A stretch of 64,000 bases of DNA from Roseivirga spongicola (GTDB lineage Bacteria; Bacteroidota; Bacteroidia; Cytophagales; Cyclobacteriaceae), in the NCBI RefSeq assembly GCF_001592965.1, contig NZ_LRPC01000001.1, positions 1,302,001-1,366,000 of the forward strand. The letters are read 5' to 3'. The translations under genes were made by a program, and so were the position numbers. Shown one piece after another: positions 34,164-43,244 of this stretch (position 1 is its first letter; each line of letters begins with the position of its first letter). The notes beneath the pieces were generated by a model, which did not search any database, had not been told where the DNA came from, and saw nothing but the letters and a program-made list of their open reading frames with translations.

Positions 34164-34961
34164 ATGTTTGGAAGACTTACACCTCTGGTAAAGAACCTAT
34201 TGATTATCAATGTTGGTATAGCTCTGCTCCAGGGATTTTTTAAATTAGATTTAGGCGATTACTTCGGCCTATATTACGTTTCGGCTCCTGAGTTTAAGCC
34301 ATATCAGTTTGTTACCTACATGTTCCTGCATAGTACAACAAGCATTATGCACATATTCGGAAACATGTTTGCCCTCTTTATTTTTGGCCCACTGTTAGAA
34401 CAGTTCTTAGGACCTAAGAAGTTTTTGATTCTTTATATGGTAACAGGAGTAGGAGCAGGACTCTTCTATACTGCCGTAAATTATGTAGAGGTGAGTGCTG
34501 TTCAGCGAGATGTTGAAGCTTACGTTCAAGACCCTAATCCTGATGATTTTAATAGGCTTTTAATAGATCATGGCTCGAACCTAAACCCTCAGATTTATGA
34601 GTTTGTCGATCAGTATTCTCGAAACCCTAACTCTGCTGAGCTTAAAAGAGATTCAGTAAGTTTGGCACAAAGGCTTTATGATATTCAGGGAAATTATAAC
34701 ATGGTTGGTGCCTCTGGTGCTGTCTTTGGCATTCTAGCAGCATTCGCTCTATTCTTCCCCAATACAGAACTTTTCTTACTCTTTATTCCTTTTCCAATCA
34801 AGGCGAAGTATCTGGTGACAGTCTATATTTTGTACGAGGTTTTTGCCGAATTACAGCGTGCTCCAGGCGATAATGTTGCTCACTTGGCACATATTGGAGG
34901 TGCAATTATTGCCTTCTTCTTAGTTAGGGTTTGGAAAAAACAGCGGAATAATTTCTACTAG
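34164..34961 (+). CDS. Rhomboid family intramembrane serine protease, first copy
   Basis: Six-helix membrane protease that cleaves substrates within the bilayer. The catalytic Ser184 is in VGASGAVFG and the partner His243 in HLAHIGGA; the WR/HxxxH-type region FLHSTTSIMHIFGNMFAL is at 55-72. An inserted soluble loop of about 60 residues (112-175), rich in Asp, Asn and Ser, lies between the third and fourth helices and is unusual. Sits between mutL and a second rhomboid gene, 1 base apart from the latter. Confidence 0.9.
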   Translation: MFGRLTPLVKNLLIINVGIALLQGFFKLDLGDYFGLYYVSAPEFKPYQFVTYMFLHSTTSIMHIFGNMFALFIFGPLLEQFLGPKKFLILYMVTGVGAGLFYTAVNYVEVSAVQRDVEAYVQDPNPDDFNRLLIDHGSNLNPQIYEFVDQYSRNPNSAELKRDSVSLAQRLYDIQGNYNMVGASGAVFGILAAFALFFPNTELFLLFIPFPIKAKYLVTVYILYEVFAELQRAPGDNVAHLAHIGGAIIAFFLVRVWKKQRNNFY

Positions 34962-34962
34962 A

Positions 34963-35874
34963 ATGAACAGTATTTTAGACGATTTTAAACTGGCCTTTAA
35001 AACAGGCAATGTGTTAAATCAAATCATCATAGTGAATGTGGTGATTTTTCTTGCCTTTGCTGTAATCAATGTGTTCTTCACTTTTGCAGGTCAGGGAGCA
35101 ACTTTCGATGCTATTGGCAATTACCTCATGTTGCCTTCGAACCTAAGCACCTTGCTCACTCAGCCGTGGACTTTGATTACTTATGGCTTCTTCCACAAAG
35201 GCTTCTTCCACATACTTTTCAATATGTTGTATATGTATTGGTTTGGAAGAATTATCTCTGAATATCTAGGCCAGAATAAGCTTTTAGGACTTTATGTGTG
35301 GGGTGTGATTGGTGGAGGGTTGCTCTATCTTTTGGCCTACAACGTAATGCCTTATTTTGAGAATCAGGTAATGGGTTCTTATCTGCTAGGTGCTTCTGGC
35401 GGAGTAGTGGCTATAGTGGTTGGTGCAGCTACTTTTCAACCAAACTTTGCGATTAATTTAATCTTTTTAGGTCCCGTGAAGCTCAAGTACATTGCAGCTG
35501 TAACGGTATTTATCTCCTTTATTCAGAGTACTGGCTCAAATGCTGGGGGCGAAATTGCTCACCTAGGTGGTGCATTGGTTGGCTACTTGAGTATTAAGCA
35601 ATTACAGCGAGGAAGCGACTGGAGTAAACCAATTGTAAGCATTATCACTTGGGTGAAAAGCCTATTCAAGCCGCAACCCAAGATTAAGGTAAGCTATAAA
35701 AAGGCTAAAACTACTTCTGGAAGATCTTCATCCAAGGCAAAAGCCAAAGCAGAGGCTAAATCAAAAAGCTCTCAAGATGAAATAGATGCTATTCTAGATA
35801 AGATCTCAGAAAAAGGCTACGATGCATTAAGCAAAGAAGAAAAGCAGAAGCTTTTTAACGCCAGCAAAGATTGA
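34963..35874 (+). CDS. Rhomboid family intramembrane serine protease, second copy, basic tail
   Basis: Second rhomboid in tandem. The active Ser145 is in LLGASGGVV and His200 in EIAHLGGA; the FHKGFFHILFNMLYMYWFG segment is standard. After the last helix a cytoplasmic tail of about 80 residues follows, Lys/Ser/Ala-rich (KAKTTSGRSSSKAKAKAEAK) and ending in a helical DALSKEEKQKLFNASKD motif that is common in Bacteroidota rhomboids. The stop TGA is followed by CC, so the intergenic region starts TGACC, matching the other end of that region. Confidence 0.9.
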   Translation: MNSILDDFKLAFKTGNVLNQIIIVNVVIFLAFAVINVFFTFAGQGATFDAIGNYLMLPSNLSTLLTQPWTLITYGFFHKGFFHILFNMLYMYWFGRIISEYLGQNKLLGLYVWGVIGGGLLYLLAYNVMPYFENQVMGSYLLGASGGVVAIVVGAATFQPNFAINLIFLGPVKLKYIAAVTVFISFIQSTGSNAGGEIAHLGGALVGYLSIKQLQRGSDWSKPIVSIITWVKSLFKPQPKIKVSYKKAKTTSGRSSSKAKAKAEAKSKSSQDEIDAILDKISEKGYDALSKEEKQKLFNASKD

Positions 35875-35949
35875 CCCTTTTGGTCAGTTATCAGTTGAAT
35901 AGTTAATTGGAAAACGGAGAGGCAAATTCCAGTCTGTAGTCTTCGATAA

Positions 35950-36037
35950 CCTCCCCTTACCAATTGGAGGACTAAGCCTTAAAGATTCATCTAAACTAAT
36001 TCCCCTCCTTTTTTCAAGGAGGGGCTAGGGGTGGTCA
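35950..36037. repeat. Type A repeat, copy without gene, between rhomboid and rlmN
   Basis: Two hairpins, CCTCCcctt/aattGGAGG at 35950-35970 and CCCCTCCTT/AAGGAGGGG at 36002-36024, then CTAGGGGTGGTCA. Bases 35994-36035 match the reverse complement of 40383-40424 over 42 positions with one mismatch. The final TCA is the stop codon (TGA) of rlmN. It resembles the DUF559 cassette with the gene missing. Confidence 0.8.
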
Positions 36038-37081
36038 GCTTTTATTCGCTAACTGCCCGCAAGCGGCATCAATATCTTTACCTCGGCTTCTACGAACGTT
36101 TACTATAATTCCTTTAGCCTCCAAAATACGTTGATACATATCTAGACTTTTAGGGTCAGCTTGTTGGTATTCGCCATCATCAATGGGGTTATATTCAATG
36201 ATGTTCACCTTAGAAGCCACTTTTCCACAGTATTTAGCTAGAGCCTTGGCATGTCTTTCATCGTCATTGATGTTTTTCCACACCACGTATTCAAAAGTGA
36301 TTTTTCTGCCAGTTTTTCGATGCCAATATTGAAGTGACTCAGCCAACTCAGCCAAATTACTTTTATCATTGATAGGCATCATTTTGCTTCTGGTTTCATC
36401 AATAGCCGAGTGAAGCGAAACCGCTAAGTTGAATTTCACTTCATCATCAGCCAGTTGCTTAATCATTTTAGGAATACCCACTGTAGAGAGCGTAATACGC
36501 TTTGGAGACATACCTAGACCATCGGGAGAAGTGATTTTATCAATCGATTCGAGAACGTTTTTGTAGTTCAACAGAGGTTCTCCCATTCCCATATATACAA
36601 TGTTGGTCAATGGGCGGTCAAAGTAAAGTTCTCCTTCGTCTTTAATGGCTACTACCTGATCGTAAATTTCATCGGCATTAAGGTTTCTCATGCGCTTAAG
36701 ACGTGCAGTCGCGCAGAAATTACAATCGAGGCTACAACCTACCTGAGAAGAGATACACGCAGTAATTCTAGATTCTGTCGGAATGAGTACTGACTCCACT
36801 ATCATTCCATCGTGCAGTTTTACCGCATTTTTGATGGTACCGTCAGAGCTCCGTTGCATCTCATCTACCTTAATGTGATTGATAGCGAAATGCTCTTTCA
36901 GAAGCTCACGGGTTTGCAGAGAAATATTGGTCATTTGGTCGAAATCTTTAGCCGATTTCTTCCATAGCCATTCATAAACTTGCTTGGCGCGAAATGCTTT
37001 GTCGCCAATGGAAACAAAAAAGTCCTGAATTTCTTCCAGACTCAATTTTCTAATATCCTGCTTCTTTACCTGTGCCTCCAT
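36035..37081 (-). CDS. rlmN: Dual-specificity 23S rRNA/tRNA adenine C2 methyltransferase
   Basis: Radical SAM enzyme that methylates C2 of A2503 in 23S rRNA and A37 in some tRNAs. The [4Fe-4S] cysteines are C116, C120 and C123 in CSLDCNFC, and the catalytic C-terminal Cys is in DAACGQLANK. The IVYMGMGEPLLN segment binds SAM. The 348-residue length is standard. The TGA stop is part of a type A repeat end. A 17-base gap separates the start from the next upstream gene, a thioesterase. Confidence 0.96.
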   Translation of the reverse strand: MEAQVKKQDIRKLSLEEIQDFFVSIGDKAFRAKQVYEWLWKKSAKDFDQMTNISLQTRELLKEHFAINHIKVDEMQRSSDGTIKNAVKLHDGMIVESVLIPTESRITACISSQVGCSLDCNFCATARLKRMRNLNADEIYDQVVAIKDEGELYFDRPLTNIVYMGMGEPLLNYKNVLESIDKITSPDGLGMSPKRITLSTVGIPKMIKQLADDEVKFNLAVSLHSAIDETRSKMMPINDKSNLAELAESLQYWHRKTGRKITFEYVVWKNINDDERHAKALAKYCGKVASKVNIIEYNPIDDGEYQQADPKSLDMYQRILEAKGIIVNVRRSRGKDIDAACGQLANKS

Positions 37082-37098
37082 GCTGCAAAGGTAGCACT

Positions 37099-37521
37099 CT
37101 AGTTTTGAATCTTTGTTAGGAAGTTTTCAGGGATGCTGCAGACCTTACCTTGGCCGTAGTCGAACATAACAATTCCCGTTTTAGCCCTAGCAATTTCTTT
37201 TCCACCACAGCTTAGCAAGTAGAAGACATCAAAACTCTTTCTTGAGATATCCTGAATCGCAATTTTAATGGAGATTTCATCGCCATGAAAAGCTTCTCCT
37301 TTGTAAACAATGGCTGTATCGGCTTGAATAGTGCCGACACCATCAATGCTGATTTCGTCTTTGTAACCAAGTGAATTGAAAAAGCGAAACCTGGCTTCAT
37401 GCATAAGGCTTAGCACCGCATCGTTTCCTAAGTGACCTCCATAGTTTATATCTCCAATCCTAACTTTGATGGAAGTTTCAAAAATGAACTGTTCTGGTAG
37501 GTCTAACTTAATTCTGGCCAT
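37099..37521 (-). CDS. Hotdog-fold acyl-CoA thioesterase, 4HBT type
   Basis: 140-residue single hotdog protein. The N-terminal strand-turn KVRIGDINYGGHLGNDAVL (about residues 19-37) holds the conserved Asp and the HxGN pattern of 4-hydroxybenzoyl-CoA thioesterase-like enzymes; MHEARFRFFNSLGY is also typical. It is unrelated in detail to the YciA-like thioesterase at 4725. Probably co-transcribed with rlmN, 17 bases apart. Confidence 0.83.
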   Translation of the reverse strand: MARIKLDLPEQFIFETSIKVRIGDINYGGHLGNDAVLSLMHEARFRFFNSLGYKDEISIDGVGTIQADTAIVYKGEAFHGDEISIKIAIQDISRKSFDVFYLLSCGGKEIARAKTGIVMFDYGQGKVCSIPENFLTKIQN

Positions 37522-37669
37522 ATAAATTTTTGTTGCAATCTAGGACAAAATGGCCGAATACGTGGTTCAATCCATGAAAATGCAGCCATAATTTCCGAAA
37601 AATAGAGTTGGATTATGTTTTGATTAATGCTCTGCGGCAGAAATGCCTCAAAGGAGAAAACATAAAACA

Positions 37670-40312
37670 ATGGATTTTAAGAAATATACAATCAAGTCGC
37701 AGGAAGCCATTCAGAAGGCGGCCGAGATAGCCAGCGGAAACCAACAGCAGGCTATTGAACCAGGCCATTTGTTGAAGGCCATTCTGCTCATCGATGAGAA
37801 TGTAATTTCATTCTTATTGAAGAAATTGGGAGTAAACAAAGGGCAGCTAGACATTCGCCTAGATGAGATAGTGAATAGCTATCCGAAGGTCAGTGGTCAG
37901 CAGCCTTACCTATCGAACGATGCACACGCAGCCTTGACCAGGTCTATGGATTATCTTAAAGAATTTGGAGATGAATTCGTAGCGGTTGAGCACATCATTC
38001 TAGGTTTGTTAAAAGGAAAGGAAAAAGTAGGTGGCCTACTCAAAGAGCTTGGTTTTGCCGAAAAGCAACTGATTACAGCCATTAAAGAGTTGAGAGGAGG
38101 AAGTTCGGTCACTGATCAAAATGCCGAGTCAAAATACCAGTCTCTCAATCGTTATTCTAAAAACTTGAACGAGCTGGCTAAGTCTGGAAAAATTGACCCA
38201 GTAATTGGTCGAGATGAAGAGATTCGAAGGGTACTTCAAATTCTTTCGAGGAGAACCAAAAACAACCCAATTCTTTTGGGTGAACCAGGTGTCGGTAAAA
38301 CAGCTATAGTGGAAGGAATGGCTCAGCGAATTGTAGATGGTGACGTTCCTGAAAATCTGAAAAGTAAGACTTTGATTTCGCTAGATATGGGTCTGCTAGT
38401 AGCAGGCGCCAAGTATAAAGGTGAATTCGAAGAAAGGCTGAAAGCCGTGATCAAAGAGGTGCAAGATTCTGACGGAGAGATCATTCTCTTTATCGATGAA
38501 ATTCACACCTTGATTGGTGCAGGCGGTGGTGGAGAAGGAGCTATGGATGCAGCCAACTTGCTGAAACCTGCCCTAGCCAGAGGTGAGTTGCATGCCATCG
38601 GTGCGACTACTTTAAAGGAATATCAGAAATACATAGAGAAGGATAAGGCGCTTGAGCGTAGATTCCAGTCGGTGATTGTAGATGAGCCGAATCAAGAAGA
38701 TGCCATTTCGATCCTTCGTGGTATTAAAGAGAAGTATGAAGTTCACCATGGGGTGAGAATTCAGGACGATGCGGTTATCGCTGCCGTTGAGCTTTCCAGC
38801 AGATACATTTCAGATCGTTTCTTACCTGATAAGGCGATCGATTTAATGGATGAAGCAGCTTCTAAGTTGAGGATTGAGATCGATTCTCTACCTGAAGAGT
38901 TGGATGAGCTAAACCGTAAAATCATGCAATTGGAGATTGAGCGTGAGGCCATCCGTAGAGAGAAAAACAAAGACAAAGAGTCTGTACTCTCCAAGGAAAT
39001 TGCTGACCTCTCTGAGAAGCGTGATGATCTTAAAGCCAAGTGGGAGAATGAAAAGGAAGTAATTGTTGGTATTCGAGCTGAAAAAGAGAATATCGATAGA
39101 TATAAATCTGAAGCAGAGAAAGCCGAACGTGAAGGCGATTTCGGGAGAGTGGCAGAAATTCGTTACGGAAAAATAACAGAAGCTGAGCAGCAACTGGAGC
39201 AGTACAAGCAGAAAATGAAGGAGATGCAAGGAGAGAAATCCTTGCTGAAAGAGGAGGTTGACTCGGAGGATATTGCTGAAGTAGTAGCCAAGTGGACGGG
39301 CATTCCGGTTTCTAAAATGCTTCAGTCGGAGCGTGACAAATTGCTTCATCTCGAAGAAGAATTGAGTAAACGAGTAGCTGGGCAGAAAGAAGCCATTGCA
39401 GCCTTATCTGATGCGGTGAGAAGAAGCCGTGCTGGTTTGCAAGACCCAAAACGTCCGATTGGCTCATTCATCTTCCTAGGAACAACCGGTGTAGGTAAAA
39501 CAGAGCTGGCCAAAGCTCTTGCAGAGTATCTCTTCAACGATGAGAACAACATGGTGCGAATCGATATGTCAGAGTATCAGGAGCGTCATGCGGTATCTCG
39601 ATTGATTGGAGCGCCTCCGGGCTATGTCGGTTACGATGAAGGTGGTCAGTTGACTGAAGCAGTTCGAAGAAAGCCTTACTCAGTCATTCTTTTGGATGAG
39701 ATTGAAAAGGCGCATCCTGATGCTTTCAATATTCTCTTGCAGGTGCTTGACGATGGAAGGTTGACTGACAACAAAGGTCGCGTGGCGAACTTTAAGAACA
39801 CCATCATCATCATGACTACCAATATTGGTTCTGGTTTGATTCAGGACAATTTTGAGAAGATCAATGAAGACAATGTGCTGGAGGTAATCGATGAGACTAA
39901 GCTTCAAGTGTTCGACTTACTGAAGAAATCAGTGAGACCAGAGTTCCTGAACAGAATTGATGAGACCATCATGTTCATGCCATTGAATAAGGAGAACATC
40001 CGTCAGATTGTAAGAATTCAGTTCGGACTCATTCAAAAGCAGCTGCATGAAAACGGAGTTGAGATTGAAGCAACAGATGAGGTGCTCGATTACCTCGGAG
40101 AACTTGGTTGGGATCCGCAGTTTGGAGCCAGACCATTGAAGCGAGTGATTCAGCGAAAAGTGCTGAACGAGCTGAGTAAGCAGATTCTGGCAGATAAAAT
40201 CACCAAGGATTCTGTGGTAAGCGTTGAGCTCAGCCCTGATCAGGAGATTGAGTTTGTGAACGTTGAAGCTCCGGCCGATTCTACCAAAAGTGATGATTAC
40301 TTAGGTAAGTAA
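37670..40312 (+). CDS. clpB: ATP-dependent disaggregase ClpB
   Basis: Hexameric AAA+ chaperone that pulls polypeptides out of aggregates with DnaK. The best start is ATG 37670, giving [20 protein letters not shown], the usual ClpB beginning; an in-frame ATG at 37643 would add nine unusual residues and its region holds a GGAG ribosome site. Domains: N-terminal Clp repeats (1-145), NBD1 with Walker A GEPGVGKT at 204-211, coiled-coil middle domain (about 410-525), and NBD2 with GTTGVGKT at 604-611. The ClpP-binding loop is absent, as expected. 880 residues. Confidence 0.95.
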   Translation: MDFKKYTIKSQEAIQKAAEIASGNQQQAIEPGHLLKAILLIDENVISFLLKKLGVNKGQLDIRLDEIVNSYPKVSGQQPYLSNDAHAALTRSMDYLKEFGDEFVAVEHIILGLLKGKEKVGGLLKELGFAEKQLITAIKELRGGSSVTDQNAESKYQSLNRYSKNLNELAKSGKIDPVIGRDEEIRRVLQILSRRTKNNPILLGEPGVGKTAIVEGMAQRIVDGDVPENLKSKTLISLDMGLLVAGAKYKGEFEERLKAVIKEVQDSDGEIILFIDEIHTLIGAGGGGEGAMDAANLLKPALARGELHAIGATTLKEYQKYIEKDKALERRFQSVIVDEPNQEDAISILRGIKEKYEVHHGVRIQDDAVIAAVELSSRYISDRFLPDKAIDLMDEAASKLRIEIDSLPEELDELNRKIMQLEIEREAIRREKNKDKESVLSKEIADLSEKRDDLKAKWENEKEVIVGIRAEKENIDRYKSEAEKAEREGDFGRVAEIRYGKITEAEQQLEQYKQKMKEMQGEKSLLKEEVDSEDIAEVVAKWTGIPVSKMLQSERDKLLHLEEELSKRVAGQKEAIAALSDAVRRSRAGLQDPKRPIGSFIFLGTTGVGKTELAKALAEYLFNDENNMVRIDMSEYQERHAVSRLIGAPPGYVGYDEGGQLTEAVRRKPYSVILLDEIEKAHPDAFNILLQVLDDGRLTDNKGRVANFKNTIIIMTTNIGSGLIQDNFEKINEDNVLEVIDETKLQVFDLLKKSVRPEFLNRIDETIMFMPLNKENIRQIVRIQFGLIQKQLHENGVEIEATDEVLDYLGELGWDPQFGARPLKRVIQRKVLNELSKQILADKITKDSVVSVELSPDQEIEFVNVEAPADSTKSDDYLGK

Positions 40313-40326
40313 CTCGCATGCTGTGG

Positions 40327-40426
40327 CCTTCCCCTTTTAAGGGGAAGGATTGGAAGGGGTCTGAGAAGGTGGAGGAATTGTAACCACCCCTAGCCCCACC
40401 TTGAAAAAAGGAGGGGAATTAGTTAC
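40327..40426. repeat. Type A repeat, copy without gene, inverted relative to 36.0 kb copy
   Basis: A 22-base palindrome CCTTCCCCTT/AAGGGGAAGG (40327-40348) and a second hairpin CCCCACCTT/AAGGAGGGG (40394-40416) separated by about 45 bases. Bases 40383-40424 are the reverse complement of 35994-36035 with one mismatch. This two-hairpin layout is the same as at 36.0 kb and around the DUF559 gene. Confidence 0.8.
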
Positions 40427-40440
40427 TAGTATAGGTTAAT

Positions 40441-40469
40441 CGTCAGACCACTCGAAGTGGTCAGACGAC
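40441..40469. repeat. Type C palindrome, second copy
   Basis: Arms CGTCAGACCACT and AGTGGTCAGACG around CGA, with one mismatch each way. It shares the GACCACT/AGTGGTC core and outer sequence with 19453-19483. Confidence 0.65.
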
Positions 40470-40472
40470 TTT

Positions 40473-40495
40473 TTAGGCTCTTCGGAGCCTTTTTG
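40473..40495 (+). terminator. Rho-independent terminator with UUCG loop, downstream of clpB
   Basis: Perfect six-pair stem AGGCTC/GAGCCT with a TTCG tetraloop, followed by five T. It lies about 160 bases after the clpB stop with only repeats in between and probably ends the clpB transcript. Confidence 0.85.
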
Positions 40496-40516
40496 CTTTA
40501 ATGAATTATTCAACCA

Positions 40517-40596
40517 TTTTTCATCCCGAGTGTAACCGAGGGATCGGCCAAGTAGTATTCTTGGCTGATGCTTCGGCTTCGCTCAGCATGAAAAAC
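40517..40596. repeat. Type B repeat, single copy outside the 48 kb array
   Basis: Contains TTTTTCATCCCGAG then CCGAGGGATC, and, after a GGCCAAG/CTTGGCT hairpin, GCTTCGGCTTCGCTCAGCATG. These are the two conserved boxes of the 47.7-48.9 kb array in the same relative order, so this is a dispersed copy of that family. Confidence 0.65.
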
Positions 40597-40676
40597 ATCA
40601 TAATGATTCCTTACTTATACAATGGAAGTTAAGCGAAGTCGAGCGGCTTTCATTTTATGCGGAGAATAGTTCTCCC

Positions 40677-40701
40677 AATCTCCGCAAAATCTGCGGAGAT
40701 T
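40677..40701. repeat. Hairpin AATCTCCGCA/TGCGGAGATT
   Basis: A perfect ten-pair stem with loop AAATC and no T run; a partial GCGGAGA copy lies just upstream at 40659. It is not a normal terminator; it adds to the dense set of palindromes in this gap. Confidence 0.55.
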
Positions 40702-40712
40702 ATTTGAGTAAC

Positions 40713-40739
40713 AAAAAAGCCCTGAATCACTCCAGAGCT
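40713..40739 (-). terminator. Rho-independent terminator after M61 peptidase gene
   Basis: On the minus strand AGCTCTG/CAGGGCT (one G-T pair) with an eight-base loop is followed by six T, 52 bases beyond the M61 stop. Confidence 0.75.
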
Positions 40740-40790
40740 CTTTGTCTAATATCTATGTACTAATTACTAAAGTCTATGTACTCATACCCA

Positions 40791-42593
40791 CTACTTCGCC
40801 TTTAACCACTCTTCTCTTCTTTTTTGAGCGGCAGCATTCGCATTGGCATCCCAGCTAGAACGCATATTTTGAGTTTCAGCGATAGTCACTTTCTTGGTCA
40901 TTTTCGTGCCCCATCGATCGATTTCAACTTCAATGACATCGCCTGGTTTTTTGTCGGCAATCAGTTCATCCACACTTCTACCTTGAAAAGTTGAAAGCGC
41001 TGTTCCGTTAATGCTTAAGATTTTATCTTCCTTCTCAATACCTGCTTCATAAAGCGGAGTACCAACAATGGCATTTTGTGCTAGTTGTCCGACTCCTTCT
41101 CTTACCCTAACAAAAGCATTTAAGGTAGGAGCTCCTGCATTTGGGTTTTGGAAAACTACGCCCATTTTCTTGAATAAGCGCTCATAATCTGGCATCTCAC
41201 TTTTGAAGATATGTTTGCTGAAGAATTCATTCGCAAAGCTTTCCCCAGCATATTCAGCTAATCTGGCCTGAAGGTCACGCACAGAGTAAGGAATTTCTGG
41301 CTTACCCTGAGTTTTCCAAACATGCTTCATAAAGTCGTCTAGGTTTTTGCCATTGTCCATAGTGCGGAGTGACATATCTAGCGCCAAACCAAGCACTGAA
41401 CCATAAGTGTAGTAAGAGATGAAGATGTTTGAGTTGTTGTCTGGGTCGATTGAGCTGGCGGCATCTACAAACGGAGCGCGGTAACTCATCTCAATTGGGT
41501 TGAAGTATTTTCTGCCCGGAGCATTGATTACATAGCTAACAGCACCACCCAATCCGTTTACGTATTGCTCGGCTGTAATGCTACCAGAGCGGGCTCTGAT
41601 CAAGTTGGTGTAATAGCTGGTGAAACCTTCGGCAAACCAAAGCTCGCCACTCATATTAGCATCTTCAAAGCTAAATGGCTCCAAAGAAGCAGGACGGATT
41701 CTCTCCACATTCCAAGCATGGAAAAACTCGTGAGAAATAGTACCCATTGAAGTGCTGCCCAATGGTCGGTCGTTTGGTTTACCAGAAACAACATAGGTTG
41801 AATTTCTGTGCTCCATACCATCACCGCTGGCATTTGGTACGTAACAAGAAAGGAATGTGTATTCACCAAAATCGAAATCTGGAAGTTCACCGAAAACAGC
41901 AGCCTGTTGTTCTACAATGCCAATTAACTCTTCGAAATAAGCATCTACTTCCGAATCGGTGGCGGAGGTGTGAAGTGCTAAACGAATATTCTGGCCATCT
42001 ACCATTCTTTCTCTTAAATGGAAGTCGGCAATTTCCGTTGGGCTATCCATAAAGTAGTAAGTGTTAGGAGTATAGAAGGTGTCGTTGCCCAAATCCTTCA
42101 TTTGAGTAGCTACTTTCCAGTTTGAACCGGCTGGTAAATTGTACTTGACTTTTACTGGGCGATGGTCATAATTTCTTGCCCAAACGTAGGTAGCAGGAAT
42201 GTTCAGGTGAGCGTGAGTTTCGTCAATTCCAGAATAGGTTCCTCCCGCACGATTAGCGAACAAGGTATATTCAAAAACTACGGTGCCGTCATGGCCGGCA
42301 ATATCCCACTGATGAGGGTTCGATCTGGTAACCGCCAATTCTTTACCCTTTCCGTCAGTTGCTTTCACAGAATACACGTTTTTAGCGAACTCATGCACGG
42401 CATATCGGCCAGGAGAGCTGCGACTCATGCGTACTTCCAGCACCTTGTTTTCGAGGTTGCTAAAAGTGACTTTGATGTTTGCCTCATGGTGAACACGATT
42501 GTCGAAAGACACCTCGTATTCGTTGTATGTTTGAGAAATAAGGAAACTGGTGAGACAGGAGATTAGTAAAGTAGTAAGCAGTAGTTTTTTCAT
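40791..42593 (-). CDS. M61 family glycyl-aminopeptidase-like metalloprotease with PDZ domain
   Basis: Exported zinc peptidase of 600 residues. Signal peptide residues 1-20. After an N-terminal beta domain comes the zinc motif H288-E-F-F-H292 in SHEFFHAWNVERI with the third ligand Glu322 in WFAEGFTSYY. A PDZ domain occupies about residues 480-575 (EDKILSINGTALSTF). This is the standard M61 layout, with gene length close to the family norm. Own terminator; no obvious partner. Confidence 0.92.
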   Translation of the reverse strand: MKKLLLTTLLISCLTSFLISQTYNEYEVSFDNRVHHEANIKVTFSNLENKVLEVRMSRSSPGRYAVHEFAKNVYSVKATDGKGKELAVTRSNPHQWDIAGHDGTVVFEYTLFANRAGGTYSGIDETHAHLNIPATYVWARNYDHRPVKVKYNLPAGSNWKVATQMKDLGNDTFYTPNTYYFMDSPTEIADFHLRERMVDGQNIRLALHTSATDSEVDAYFEELIGIVEQQAAVFGELPDFDFGEYTFLSCYVPNASGDGMEHRNSTYVVSGKPNDRPLGSTSMGTISHEFFHAWNVERIRPASLEPFSFEDANMSGELWFAEGFTSYYTNLIRARSGSITAEQYVNGLGGAVSYVINAPGRKYFNPIEMSYRAPFVDAASSIDPDNNSNIFISYYTYGSVLGLALDMSLRTMDNGKNLDDFMKHVWKTQGKPEIPYSVRDLQARLAEYAGESFANEFFSKHIFKSEMPDYERLFKKMGVVFQNPNAGAPTLNAFVRVREGVGQLAQNAIVGTPLYEAGIEKEDKILSINGTALSTFQGRSVDELIADKKPGDVIEVEIDRWGTKMTKKVTIAETQNMRSSWDANANAAAQKRREEWLKAK

Positions 42594-42708
42594 AATATTT
42601 GTTTTGACTTCGACCTCAATTAGAGATTAGGCTTGCTAAAATAGGGTTTTAGTTTGTAACGTAATGTTGGTCTTTTTTTGCACGGAGAAATGATTTCTGG
42701 ATGAAAAG

Positions 42709-43230
42709 CTAAGTGATTGATTGAGCAAAATGCATTTCATTTTTTTTAAGCCATTTTTTTGACTCTTCAATTACGATTGTTTCAATATTCGCTCTTGTTG
42801 CTCCACTCCAGTAATGATTGAATTTACTATCCTCGTAATCAAGTTGATCCCAAGCCCAATGGAGAAGGTGGAAGTCATAAATTAAACCTTCATAATTTCT
42901 GCTCTGACAAAATGTGTAAATCTCTGTTAAGTTCTCTCTGACTTTATGTCCTTTAGCAATTTGATAGACATAATAACCAGCGTAACTTAATATTGCTTCT
43001 TCCCCATCCTTAAGTGTCAGCCCTAGCTCGTCAACAGTTTCTGTTACATATTTAATTATTTCGAAGTAATTCGCTGGTTTACTGAAGCTTGAAAGCATAT
43101 ATAATGTTAGGCTTTCATAACCCAACTCAATCATTTCGATTGCCCAATCAATACTCTCATTAACGTCAATTTGTTGAATATAGGGCAATGTCACTATCTT
43201 ATATGTTAGTAGGCTAATTGGCTTTGTCAC
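42709..43230 (-). CDS. Unrecognised 173-residue protein
   Basis: Cytoplasmic-looking, acidic, largely helical protein with many aromatic residues (ILSYAGYYVYQIAKGHK, YDFHLLHWAWDQLDYED). No family is recognised. It has no signal peptide and lies between the M61 gene and a RidA-type lipoprotein gene on the same strand, with 14 bases between it and the latter. A coding role is supported by length and normal composition. It could be an immunity- or adaptor-like protein, but nothing in the context shows this. Confidence 0.6.
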   Translation of the reverse strand: MTKPISLLTYKIVTLPYIQQIDVNESIDWAIEMIELGYESLTLYMLSSFSKPANYFEIIKYVTETVDELGLTLKDGEEAILSYAGYYVYQIAKGHKVRENLTEIYTFCQSRNYEGLIYDFHLLHWAWDQLDYEDSKFNHYWSGATRANIETIVIEESKKWLKKNEMHFAQSIT

Positions 43231-43244
43231 TTTCTTATAAACCT

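Noticed and set aside
37643-37669. ClpB start at 37643
   Set aside because: Adds nine residues not seen in ClpB and would place the likely ribosome site inside the coding region; ATG 37670 fits the family start.
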